Part shown: positions 1-7,421 of the stretch, piece after piece
How the letters are laid out: each line of letters opens with the position of its first letter
How positions within the stretch are numbered: the stretch's first letter is position 1
Notes under the pieces: model-generated
Told to the model about the DNA's origin: nothing
The model's input: only the letters and a program-made list of their open reading frames with translations
Database searches by the model: none
Translations under genes and position numbers: made by a program
Origin: Candidatus Omnitrophota bacterium
GTDB lineage: Bacteria; Omnitrophota; Gorgyraeia; Duberdicusellales; 4484-171
Direction of reading: 5' to 3'
Assembly (NCBI GenBank): GCA_023227945.1
Contig: JALOCC010000024.1
Location: 1-28,006 of the forward strand
Length of the DNA: 28,006 nt

Positions 1-275
1 ATCCTTACACAGTGTATACCGGCTTCCTTCATAAGTTTTCCATCTATCAACCATTGTTTATTCGTGTCAGTAAAAAATTCGTAATCGTAGCCTTTACAAA
101 TAGGCGTAGGGTTGTAAATTATACCTTTGATTAAGAATGGTTTATTGTCTACGGTAAGATAATATCCGCCATCTTTAGTTGTTTTAATTTCGGCTTTTGA
201 AGGTTCAGCAAATAAAGACGTTTGCCTAAAAAAACTTAACCCCAATAAAATTACAAGCAATAATGCTTTTTTCAT
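1..275 (-). CDS. Secreted glycoside hydrolase-like protein, 5' part only (cut by window edge)
   Basis: Reading from the ATG at 275 there are 91 open codons to the window edge. Residues 1-24 form a signal peptide (MKKALLLVILLG, then SLFAEP). The next part contains DNKPFLIKGIIYNPTP and then KLMKEAGIHCVR. This is the pattern at the first strand of clan GH-A TIM-barrel enzymes (GH2 C-terminal-like) and closely matches DGKPFMIKGVTYGPTR and LMKEMGINCIRLY in the TPR-glycosidase at 1659-3986. It is therefore probably a second paralogous glycosidase or transglycosylase-like enzyme, exported to the periplasm or beyond. It is the last visible gene of the sugar operon. No Shine-Dalgarno sequence is visible, because an ATCCGT repeat element ends about 17 nt upstream. 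The catalytic residues lie outside the window, so enzyme activity cannot be judged. Confidence 0.75.
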   Translation of the reverse strand, partial: MKKALLLVILLGLSFFRQTSLFAEPSKAEIKTTKDGGYYLTVDNKPFLIKGIIYNPTPICKGYDYEFFTDTNKQWLIDGKLMKEAGIHCVR

Positions 276-291
276 ATTTTTCAAAACACAG

Positions 292-363
292 ACGAAGACG
301 GATAGCTACGAATGTCACGGATAAATTATCCGTTTGCATCCGTAACAATCCGTCTGTATCCGT
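292..363. repeat. Inverted short-word array, ATCCGT class, 10-nt register
   Basis: ATCCGT occurs at 328, 338, 348 and 358, exactly every 10 nt. The reverse-complement word ACGGAT (or one mismatch) occurs at 292, 298, 308 and 317. The two arms make an imperfect palindrome that fills the gap between two minus-strand genes. A close relative is at 25528-25600. Confidence 0.85.
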
Positions 364-367
364 GTTT

Positions 368-1537
368 TTATTCCTTTTCGTACTTAATGTCGTCTAGGTA
401 AAATACTATGCCTTCGGGTTCGTTTACGTCAATGTTTGTTGCCCAGCAAAAACCGCCTATTATATAGGAAAGGTCTTTACCGCGTAAGTCAACTTCATAT
501 TGCTTCCAATCTTTTGTAAGCTGTATTGGCCCTACGCTTACGCTGTCGGAATCAATGTATTCTCCGCTGGAAATGCCGCCGATTTTAAATTCATTGATGA
601 CTTCTCCGCCCTTGTCTCCTCTTGCCCAGAAGGTAAGCTTGCCTGAGCCTTGAAGGTTGTATCCTGCGTTTGCAATTGAGCCCCAGTTGTTTGCCGGTTG
701 CTGCCAATATATTCCTGCCCAACGAGTTCCTGAGTTGTTTCTGTATTCTACGCGTATACAAGAATCTCCGCTAAAGGGTAAATTCTTCCAGTTTGTATCA
801 AGCTTTAAATCTTTAGCTGCAGTTGCAGGCATCCATCCACTTGGGATAAAATGGTTGTCTAAAGAGCCGGCATCAGCATAAACGTAAAAAGGAAAATTCA
901 TTTTCGCTTCTTCTTTTTTAAGCTCCGCGTCATATGTGTAGTAAACATCATCGATGTATACGGTCTGCTCTGCGCCGGCTGTCTGATCCGCATTGAAAAT
1001 TAAGCATAAGCCGCCGTTTATATAATGAAGGTCTTTGTCGGCTAAATTCACTGAATATTCCTGCCAATCCTTGGTTAGCCTGATTGGACCATACTCAACA
1101 TTGGTTGAATCAGGGAAAGCAACTGCTTCACCAGCCGGCGTTTTTGTGATTCCGCCAATCTTAACCATATTGATAACTTCTCCGCCGTTTTTACCTTTTG
1201 CCTTGAAGACTAATTTGTTAAAACCGGTTAAATCAACACCGGTATCTTTTGTTCCCCAGTTATTTTGTGAAGATTGCCAATATATTCCTGCCCAACCGTT
1301 GCCTTGCGTTTTTTTTGCGCTGTAGTCTATTTTCATTGCTGTGGAGCCGCTTGCCGGAGATTCAGTATCCTGGTCGCTGAATTTTAAATCGCCGTAGTCA
1401 CCCATCCATCCGCTTGGAATAAAATGATTGCCGGAAGCGCCCTTGTCGGTATAAACATCGAATTTTTTATTCTCAGCCTGCGCAAAAGTGCCAAGAGCCA
1501 ATAGTGAAATTAGACACAAAAATAATATCTTACGCAT
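368..1537 (-). CDS. Secreted protein of two tandem carbohydrate-binding-like beta domains
   Basis: A signal peptide (residues 1-21, ending FAQAE) is followed by two homologous domains, about residues 25-205 and 215-389. Both carry NHFIPSGWM, WAGIYWQ, GEVIN..KIGGI, GPI.LTKDW and a final YxDD motif. The pattern resembles galactose-binding-fold carbohydrate-binding modules (CBM11/CIA30-like), but I cannot name a family. No catalytic domain is present, so it probably binds glycans outside the inner membrane in support of the neighbouring glycosidases. The duplication is visible in DNA too: 22 identical bases at 702-723 and 1275-1296. The start is well supported by a strong AGGAGGAG sequence 5-6 nt before the ATG. 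It lies in the sugar operon between two GH-A-like genes and overlaps a possible small ORF by one base. Confidence 0.85.
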   Translation of the reverse strand: MRKILFLCLISLLALGTFAQAENKKFDVYTDKGASGNHFIPSGWMGDYGDLKFSDQDTESPASGSTAMKIDYSAKKTQGNGWAGIYWQSSQNNWGTKDTGVDLTGFNKLVFKAKGKNGGEVINMVKIGGITKTPAGEAVAFPDSTNVEYGPIRLTKDWQEYSVNLADKDLHYINGGLCLIFNADQTAGAEQTVYIDDVYYTYDAELKKEEAKMNFPFYVYADAGSLDNHFIPSGWMPATAAKDLKLDTNWKNLPFSGDSCIRVEYRNNSGTRWAGIYWQQPANNWGSIANAGYNLQGSGKLTFWARGDKGGEVINEFKIGGISSGEYIDSDSVSVGPIQLTKDWKQYEVDLRGKDLSYIIGGFCWATNIDVNEPEGIVFYLDDIKYEKE

Positions 1538-1650
1538 TATTCTCCTCCTTTCTGATAAATAATTTTTTTCATCTTGGTTAATAATTGTTTTTGTAAATCG
1601 CGCTGCTTTTCACCTCCTTTAATTATCGTTCTTGAATGCTTCATCATCAT
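1537..1650 (-). CDS. Possible 37-residue small ORF coupled to the carbohydrate-binding gene
   Basis: Three consecutive ATG codons begin at 1650, and the frame stays open for 37 codons. It ends in TAA, whose last A is the first base of the next gene's ATG (TAATG). The peptide is basic and contains two similar segments, IIKGGE near the start and IYQKGGE at the end. Each is encoded by a strong Shine-Dalgarno-like stretch (AAGGAGGTGAA and AAGGAGGAGAA). The second is the ribosome binding site of the 389-residue protein. No ribosome binding site precedes the ATGs. It could be a leader peptide coupled by termination-reinitiation, or a chance frame running through two purine-rich sites. I do not recognise it. 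Confidence 0.25.
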   Translation of the reverse strand: MMMKHSRTIIKGGEKQRDLQKQLLTKMKKIIYQKGGE

Positions 1651-1658
1651 TATATGTT

Positions 1659-3986
1659 TTAATTCCATAAGTTTTTATACATGTAATATGCTTTTTTAAG
1701 ATGGCGCATGTAAGGAGAGTGTTTCCCATCGCCTTGGCCGGTTACGCCAAGCCACTCTTCGTGCATGTATCCGTCTAGAAATGGCCCGGCAAAAAGAGCT
1801 TTTTTGTCATGATAGAATGGAGCGTATGCTTTCCACCACTCATCAAGCCACTCAAATACAATTCCGCCAACGGAATCTCCTGTTCCAAAACCAGCTGAGT
1901 TACAATATATATCTGTCCAGGCTGCTTTATGGTATTCTGCCTGAAAATTTTCAGCATCAATCATCGAATAACCTTTAGCGATAGAAGGAGCGCCATATTC
2001 GGTAAGTATGGCTGCTCTGTCTGCAACTCTCCTTACTTCATCCCAAAAATCCAAAAAACCGTATTTGCCGCGATAACAATTGGAGCCGAATATATCTATA
2101 TCGGGAGAATTTTTTGCAAAAATATCCAGGTATAAAGTATCCCCCGAAGCGATAGCTACAGGCCGTTTTTTCGGGTCAAGCGATTTTATCAAAAGAGCTG
2201 CTTCGTTTGCAAATTTAAAAAAGCTTTCAGGCTTTTTATCCGCGTTACAGGCAACACCATAAACATTTTCGTTACCCAGCATCCAGATAAGCACTGAATC
2301 TTCGTCCCGGAATTCCATGACCATTTCTTTTATGCTTTCGAGCATATTTTTCTTATGCTCAGGGTTATCGTAGTCAGTGCCTGGATTCCAGGCGGCTTTG
2401 CTTCCTAGGGCGTATTTTCCAAGAAAATCGCCTAATATTATATATATACCATATTTTTTATGAATTTGCCTAATAACTTCCTTATTTATTTTAAACGGCT
2501 GATGGTACAGCCTTATGCAGTTTATCCCCATTTCTTTCATAAGGTTAAAATCACCGACAGCCTCTTCCCCTGTATCCTGGGTATTATTATCGTTTAGGTC
2601 AGCCCAAGCCTCAAAAGGTGCATCTATTATACCGTTTTTATTCATATCCTGAAGGGTCCAGTTCTGCTGTGTGCCTTTATCAGGGGATTCCCCGACCCTT
2701 GTGGGCCCGTAGGTGACACCTTTAATCATAAAGGGTTTTCCGTCAACCAGCAGTTGCCAATCCCCATTTTCGTATTTTACGAGCCTTGCTTTGTTCCCCC
2801 CACGGATTTCTGTGATTTTGCCTAATTTTTTCGGTTTTGTAAGGCAAATGTCAGTTTTAGGGCAAGTCATTTTATTCCAAAGGTTAATTTTAACTAACTT
2901 ACCGGGATTTACGATAAATATGTCGTTTCGGATATCGTTATCGAAGCCGTTTTCTATTTTTATTGATGCGCCTTCCAATTTAAAACCCAATTCAGGATGT
3001 TCGCGCAGCAGGTATTTTATGCGGTATAGCGAAGCTTTACCGATGTACCAAGGGGTATGCCAATAGGTCCAGCCATATTCTTTAGGAAAATGTACTAAAA
3101 CAGCATAGTAAGATTTAATCGCCTGCTCAAGCAAGCCACTTCTTTCTAAAATATCTGCTATATAAAATTGCCGCACGCCTTGCGGCTCAGGAGCCATATT
3201 CCATTTATAAAAAGCAGTTTTAAAGTCCCGGCCATTAAGCACTTTCCAATGGTCAATGCCTGAAAGCCCTTTTTTTATCTTTATAAATTCCGGGTCAAAC
3301 TTTACTGAGGTTGTATTCGGGTAAATACCTTCGCCCACAGCTTTAGACAAGCCGATAGGGTCTTTTATTTCATATTTATAATCTTTTGTTCCAAGCCCCT
3401 GAAACTGTCCGTATTTTGAATAATCAACAGGGAATTGTCCTTTGTCGTATAATTCAATAGGAATATTTTTTTCAATTTCCCACTTTTCATCTTTTGTTTT
3501 TCCGATAATTTCGTCTATTACTGTTTGCGAGGTTTCTTTTATTGACCAAAACGTGCCACGTGAGGGGTCGAAACCTTGGGCATACGGATATTTTTTTATA
3601 ACTTCTTTGAATACTTTTACCGCTTCTTCAAAATTTCCTTCATCACGCAAAGTTTCGCCTTTTATAAAATAGCATATCGCCACATCGTTCATAATTTTAT
3701 AAGCGCTTTCTTCCTGTTGAGGAGGAAATGCGGTTAAGGTTGCGGCTAGCCTGTCAGCCTCGGGAGAAAATTTAGTTATTGCTTCATCGCATATCTTATG
3801 CACTTCCTCGAGCTTGCCTTCCCCTTTAAGCGCCCAGGCTTTATTTACGTATTCGCTTGAGTCTTCTTGCGCAAAAGAGTCCATAGTCCATAGCCCATAG
3901 TCCATAGCAAGCAAAGAAAACAGAATAACAAATATACGTATTTTTCTGTGGACTATCGACTTTCGACGGCTGACTATTCTCATCAT
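1659..3986 (-). CDS. Secreted TPR plus clan GH-A glycosidase-like protein, 775 aa
   Basis: Residues 1-40 are a signal peptide with the hydrophobic stretch IFVILFSLLA. Residues about 43-160 look like TPR helices (GKLEEVHKICDEAI, GNFEEAVKVFKEVIKKYP). About 410-775 is a TIM barrel of clan GH-A type (GH2 C-terminal/GH5-like). Candidate catalytic residues are E573 in LGNEN (acid/base) and E663 in ILTEYGAPS (nucleophile). An insert carries two calcium-loop-like stretches, DMNKNGIID (447-455) and DLNDNNTQD (from 463), similar to EF-hand/dockerin loops. The start overlaps the upstream permease stop by 4 nt (ATGA), suggesting coupling. Oddly, the codons for the signal peptide are made of a 7-nt inverted word array (3878-3975), giving the residues MDYGLWTMDS. 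The substrate cannot be read from sequence; retaining hydrolase or transglycosidase chemistry is inferred from the two Glu residues. Confidence 0.85.
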   Translation of the reverse strand: MMRIVSRRKSIVHRKIRIFVILFSLLAMDYGLWTMDSFAQEDSSEYVNKAWALKGEGKLEEVHKICDEAITKFSPEADRLAATLTAFPPQQEESAYKIMNDVAICYFIKGETLRDEGNFEEAVKVFKEVIKKYPYAQGFDPSRGTFWSIKETSQTVIDEIIGKTKDEKWEIEKNIPIELYDKGQFPVDYSKYGQFQGLGTKDYKYEIKDPIGLSKAVGEGIYPNTTSVKFDPEFIKIKKGLSGIDHWKVLNGRDFKTAFYKWNMAPEPQGVRQFYIADILERSGLLEQAIKSYYAVLVHFPKEYGWTYWHTPWYIGKASLYRIKYLLREHPELGFKLEGASIKIENGFDNDIRNDIFIVNPGKLVKINLWNKMTCPKTDICLTKPKKLGKITEIRGGNKARLVKYENGDWQLLVDGKPFMIKGVTYGPTRVGESPDKGTQQNWTLQDMNKNGIIDAPFEAWADLNDNNTQDTGEEAVGDFNLMKEMGINCIRLYHQPFKINKEVIRQIHKKYGIYIILGDFLGKYALGSKAAWNPGTDYDNPEHKKNMLESIKEMVMEFRDEDSVLIWMLGNENVYGVACNADKKPESFFKFANEAALLIKSLDPKKRPVAIASGDTLYLDIFAKNSPDIDIFGSNCYRGKYGFLDFWDEVRRVADRAAILTEYGAPSIAKGYSMIDAENFQAEYHKAAWTDIYCNSAGFGTGDSVGGIVFEWLDEWWKAYAPFYHDKKALFAGPFLDGYMHEEWLGVTGQGDGKHSPYMRHLKKAYYMYKNLWN
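3878..3975. repeat. Inverted short-word array, AGTCCAT class, 7-nt register, inside a CDS start
   Basis: AGTCC-type words occur at 3878, 3885, 3892, 3899 and 3906. The complement GACT occurs at 3951, 3958, 3965 and 3972. All steps are exactly 7 nt. The AT-rich centre encodes the hydrophobic core of a signal peptide. The whole element lies within the first 36 codons of the TPR-glycosidase gene. Confidence 0.9.
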
Positions 3987-4861
3987 CCCACCACCGCTCC
4001 CGCTGTAAGGCCTTTAATAATTTGTTTCTGCATTTTTAAATAAAGAAAAATAATAGGTAATGCTGCAAGCGCAAGCGCTGACATTATCAGTGTATGCTGT
4101 ATGATGTTTCGGTTATATATCTCCATTAAACCTACCTGAAGCGGCATAAGGCTATCCTCTGTAAACATTAATGATGCAAGGACAAATTCATTCCACACCG
4201 TCATAGCATTAAAAATTATAACCACCGCAAGCGCAGGCGCAACTAGAGGGAGGCCTACGTTCCACCAGATTTGGATGCGATTACAACCATCAATTCTCGC
4301 GGCATCTTCCAGGTCGCGCGGCAGCTGGTCAAAAAAAGTTTTAAGAAGGTAAATACTTAAGGAAAGCCCCATATTTGTCATTGCAAAAATATAACCGCCA
4401 CGTTCGGCAATGGCCCATTTTTGTAAATAAGGAAATGTTGTATTGAAAAATACAAAAAACTTGTTTAATAATATGTAAACCGGCACAAATCCGGCAGGCA
4501 AGGGTATCATCATTGCGGCAAGAAACATAAAAAATATCACATTCTTTCCGGGAAAGGTAAGCCGCGCAAAAGAATAAGCAGCCAGAGAGGAAATTATCAC
4601 AATGAAAAACACCGTAATAAATGTATAAAAAACACTGTTAATGAAATAATAGCCGAGTTTTCCTTCGAAGATTACTGTTTTATAGTTGTCGAAGTTAGGT
4701 TTGCTGCTTAGTTCCATTCCATAGTCCGAACGAAATTGTTCCTCGGTTTTAAGGGATACATTAAGCATCCAGACTAACGGATAAACGCAGCTTAAAGCTA
4801 CGCTCAATAAGAACGTATGCAGCAAAATCAAAATAATTACTTTTTTAGCCCTGTAATACAC
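3983..4861 (-). CDS. ABC sugar transporter permease, MalG/CUT1 type
   Basis: An inner-membrane permease of 292 residues with about six hydrophobic segments. It carries the permease-ATPase contact (EAA) loop LEDAARIDGC...WWNVGLPLVAPAL, which is diagnostic of the MalG-like family. The start is a GTG at 4861, preceded after 9 nt by GAGGTGG. The stop overlaps the next gene's ATG (ATGA). It should pair with the permease at 5025-5924 and the lipoprotein at 5954-7246 to import an oligosaccharide. No ATP-binding subunit is encoded nearby, so a shared MsmX/MalK-type ATPase elsewhere in the genome is expected. Family assignment is firm; substrate is unknown. Confidence 0.92.
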   Translation of the reverse strand: MYYRAKKVIILILLHTFLLSVALSCVYPLVWMLNVSLKTEEQFRSDYGMELSSKPNFDNYKTVIFEGKLGYYFINSVFYTFITVFFIVIISSLAAYSFARLTFPGKNVIFFMFLAAMMIPLPAGFVPVYILLNKFFVFFNTTFPYLQKWAIAERGGYIFAMTNMGLSLSIYLLKTFFDQLPRDLEDAARIDGCNRIQIWWNVGLPLVAPALAVVIIFNAMTVWNEFVLASLMFTEDSLMPLQVGLMEIYNRNIIQHTLIMSALALAALPIIFLYLKMQKQIIKGLTAGAVVG

Positions 4862-4892
4862 TTGTTTCTTCCACCTCAGTTCTTATATTTTA

Positions 4893-5006
4893 AAACTCTA
4901 AATCCGAAACCCTAAACAAACTCGAAACTATAAATCACAAGCTCTAAACGTTTCGAGTTTATGGTTTCTTGTTTGTAGTTTGTTTAGGGTTTCGAGTTTA
5001 GGGTTT
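4893..5006. repeat. Inverted short-word array, TAAAC/GTTTA class, 7-nt register with mirrored 4-nt slips
   Basis: AAAC/AAAT words occur at 4893, 4900, 4907, 4914, 4918, 4925, 4932 and 4946. GTTT words occur at 4950, 4957, 4964, 4971, 4978, 4982, 4989, 4996 and 5003. Both arms keep a 7-nt register with one 4-nt slip, and the slips are placed as mirror images. It fills the gap between the two permease genes. A long stem could form in RNA, but no T-run follows on the coding strand. Confidence 0.9.
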
Positions 5007-5024
5007 AGAGCTTCATTCATGTTA

Positions 5025-5924
5025 CTATGTTGGTAGCACACCCCAGCGCCTGCGTACTCTTTTTGAAACGTCTAACATTACAAATGAAAAAGTTATGAGT
5101 ATAATTCCAAGAACTACACCTTCTGCGCAAGCAAGCCCTACTTGATTGCCGCGTAAATGGTTGTAAATTCTCATTACCGGCACTTCTGTAAGCCCGCCCG
5201 CGCCTCTGGTTAAAGCAAGAATCATTGCAAATGCCTGCATTGTGCCTAAAATTGTAAGCACAAGAACCATGGTAATTACCGGAGTTAAAAGCGGCAGCGT
5301 GACTTTACGAAAAGTTTGCCATGCGTTTGCGCCATCAATTCGCGCTGCTTCGTAAAGCTGTTCCGGTATTGTTTGTAGCCCCGCAAGTAAAATTACGAAA
5401 GCCCAGCCAAATCCTTTCCAGCAATGGACAAGGGCGGTTGTAAGCAATACTTTATTATTGCCAAGCCAATCGTTAGCGATAAACCCCAAGCCAATATTTT
5501 TAAGCCACTGGTTTAAAATCCCTGGATTAGAGATGAGAATTTCCCGCATGAGCAGTCCGATGATGATTTCTGAAAGCACCGGCAATATAAAAAATATTAC
5601 GCGGTATATTTTTCCTGTCCGTGTTGCCCTGTCTACACCAAGTGCCAGGCAAAATGCAAGTATGTTTTGAAAAGTAAATGCCCAGAAAGTAATAAACCCG
5701 CCGTTATACATTGAACGCCACCAGTCACGATCGTAAAAAAGGATTTCTTTAAAATTTGCCCATCCTACGAATTCAAGGCTGGATATAGCGTCTCCGCGGT
5801 GAAAACTTAAAATAAAGGTATAGATAAATGGGTAAATATAAAAAACAGAAAAAATCAAAAATGCCGGCAGGACAAAAGAAAAGTTTTTAAACTGGTCGGT
5901 AAATGTATTGTTGTTGCTATTCAT
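5025..5924 (-). CDS. ABC sugar transporter permease, MalF/CUT1 type
   Basis: A 299-residue inner-membrane protein with about six hydrophobic segments. The contact loop LYEAARIDGANAW..FRKVTLPLLTPV identifies it as the MalF-type partner of the permease downstream. No clear Shine-Dalgarno sequence precedes the ATG at 5924. A perfect 14-base palindrome (AGCTAAATTTAGCT, 5931-5944) lies in the 29-nt gap after the binding-protein gene and could be a minor RNA hairpin. Unlike E. coli MalF there is no large periplasmic insert, as is normal for CUT1 sugar permeases. Substrate unknown. Confidence 0.92.
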   Translation of the reverse strand: MNSNNNTFTDQFKNFSFVLPAFLIFSVFYIYPFIYTFILSFHRGDAISSLEFVGWANFKEILFYDRDWWRSMYNGGFITFWAFTFQNILAFCLALGVDRATRTGKIYRVIFFILPVLSEIIIGLLMREILISNPGILNQWLKNIGLGFIANDWLGNNKVLLTTALVHCWKGFGWAFVILLAGLQTIPEQLYEAARIDGANAWQTFRKVTLPLLTPVITMVLVLTILGTMQAFAMILALTRGAGGLTEVPVMRIYNHLRGNQVGLACAEGVVLGIILITFSFVMLDVSKRVRRRWGVLPT

Positions 5925-5953
5925 GCTGTAAGCTAAATTTAGCTACCATGCAC

Positions 5954-7246
5954 TTATTTGCTCATAACGCGATTTTTAACTTCTTGGATATCTTTTGCAA
6001 CTTCTTCCGGTGTTTTTAAGCCCATAACAATCTGCTGTAGCCCTTTATCCATAACTTCTATTACCCTTGAATCTTCATTGTAGGGCCATGTATTTGGATG
6101 AGTTAATATCGTTAAGCTTCCAAGGAGTGTTTTTAATATAGGAGAAAGTGCCTCTTCACTTGTTTTTATGGCAGGCAAATTATTGGTTTCTTTTACGAGA
6201 AAATCCTGTTGCTGTTTTTCGGTAATCCAGTTTAAGAATTTAACTGCTTCCTCACGGTTGGCGCTATGTGCGTTTACCATAAACGATGTGCCGGCTCCAC
6301 CCCATACTTTAGCGGGAAAATTTTGAGAAATTTTTGGAAGCGGAAAAAAACCATAATCTAAATCCCCGCCAAGCTGCTTATAAACATTGACTGCCCAGCT
6401 TCCGTTAAACGAAAAGGCGGCATTTCCCTTAGAGAAGGAATCTTCGGACTCTTTGTTTATCGTTGTCGTTATATTTGGAGCAAGCACGCCGCTATCACGC
6501 ATTTTGGCAAAGTACGAAAAAACTTCTATCCAATTTTTATCTGTGTAGGGCACTTCACCTTTTATTGTTTTAAAAAACTTATCTTCCCCCATTAGATTTA
6601 TAGCCCATTCAGTGGCAAGACAATCAAGAAGCCAGCCCTCTCCCCAACCGCATACAAATCCGTTTACATTTTTCTTTGTTTTTATCGTTTTAGCGAAATC
6701 TATAAATTCGTTGAAAGTCTTGGGCGGGTTTTCCGGGTTTAGGCCAGCTTCCTTAAACAGCGATTTGTTATATACAAAATTTATGATTGTTGTATCTATC
6801 GGGGCGCCATATATTCCTTCCGGAACCTTAAAGCTATTATCGGATTTGAATGTAACAACTTCTATGGTTTTAGGATAAAATCTTTGTTTCCATTCTGCTT
6901 GGTTTGCTTGCATGTAAGGCGTTAGGTTTAAGATGTGCCCGGCTTTGATGAATGAACCAAGCGTACGTTTTTCGCCTAAAATGCCAAAAATATCAGGCAG
7001 GTTTCCGGCGCGCGCCGCAGCGATGACCTTTTGTGAATATATATCAGCCGGAGAAAACAATTTGAATTCAACCTCAACCCCCGTTTTTGTTTTATAGTCA
7101 GCGGCAAGCTTATTGAGGGCTTCTTTGCGGTCATTTAGCCAGTGCCAGATGACGATTTTATTTTCTTTAGGTTTTTGAGGGCCGCAGCCGCCAAGCAGAA
7201 TAATTATAGATAAAAACGATACAACACATTTTTTTAGATTAATCAT
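5954..7246 (-). CDS. Extracellular sugar-binding lipoprotein of ABC importer (SBP family 1)
   Basis: A 430-residue protein with a lipoprotein signal. The lipobox LGGC puts the lipidated Cys at residue 21. It is followed by the bacterial solute-binding family 1 pattern (IVIWHWLND, VEVEFKLFSPADIYSQKVIAAARAG, LPDIFG). Length and motifs fit CUT1 sugar-binding proteins. It is the first gene of the sugar operon. A GGGAG ribosome binding site sits about 6 nt before the ATG, and a candidate promoter lies 50-75 nt upstream. It captures an oligosaccharide for the two permeases. The ligand cannot be predicted, although the downstream glycosidases suggest a glucan- or galactan-like sugar at most. Confidence 0.92.
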   Translation of the reverse strand: MINLKKCVVSFLSIIILLGGCGPQKPKENKIVIWHWLNDRKEALNKLAADYKTKTGVEVEFKLFSPADIYSQKVIAAARAGNLPDIFGILGEKRTLGSFIKAGHILNLTPYMQANQAEWKQRFYPKTIEVVTFKSDNSFKVPEGIYGAPIDTTIINFVYNKSLFKEAGLNPENPPKTFNEFIDFAKTIKTKKNVNGFVCGWGEGWLLDCLATEWAINLMGEDKFFKTIKGEVPYTDKNWIEVFSYFAKMRDSGVLAPNITTTINKESEDSFSKGNAAFSFNGSWAVNVYKQLGGDLDYGFFPLPKISQNFPAKVWGGAGTSFMVNAHSANREEAVKFLNWITEKQQQDFLVKETNNLPAIKTSEEALSPILKTLLGSLTILTHPNTWPYNEDSRVIEVMDKGLQQIVMGLKTPEEVAKDIQEVKNRVMSK

Positions 7247-7293
7247 TTTTTCTCCCTTGTTTAATAAATTCTACCGCTGCCGAAAAGACATAT

Positions 7294-7322
7294 ACTTTAT
7301 CATATTTTAAATGTTAATGCAA
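7294..7322 (-). promoter_or_regulatory. Candidate sigma-70-type promoter of the sugar operon
   Basis: On the minus strand TTGCAT (7317-7322) is followed after 17 nt by TAAAGT (7294-7299), which carries an extended TGA just before it. Predicted transcription start is near 7287, about 40 nt before the ATG, and the leader contains the GGGAG site. The match is moderate and based on sequence only. Confidence 0.4.
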
Positions 7323-7421
7323 ACAAAACTTGAGTGTTTATATGCGGTTTGACCTTTACCTTTTAAGGCCTATCGTCGGGTATAATCCGATTAAGTTTCG
7401 ACTCCATCGAGGCAGGTCTCG

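Noticed and set aside
657..1325. Plus-strand open frames opposite the tandem binding-domain gene
   Set aside because: They are mirror frames of a gene with a signal peptide, strong ribosome binding site and duplicated domains; no family features or start signals of their own.
1607..1620. Perfect Shine-Dalgarno (AAGGAGGTGA) as evidence for a missing gene
   Set aside because: No ATG, GTG or TTG with a meaningful frame lies 5-13 nt downstream; it is noted only as part of the small ORF finding.
7344..7382. Plus-strand promoter TTGACC ... TATAAT near 7344-7382
   Set aside because: The spacing is about 26 nt, far from 16-18, and no plus-strand gene follows.
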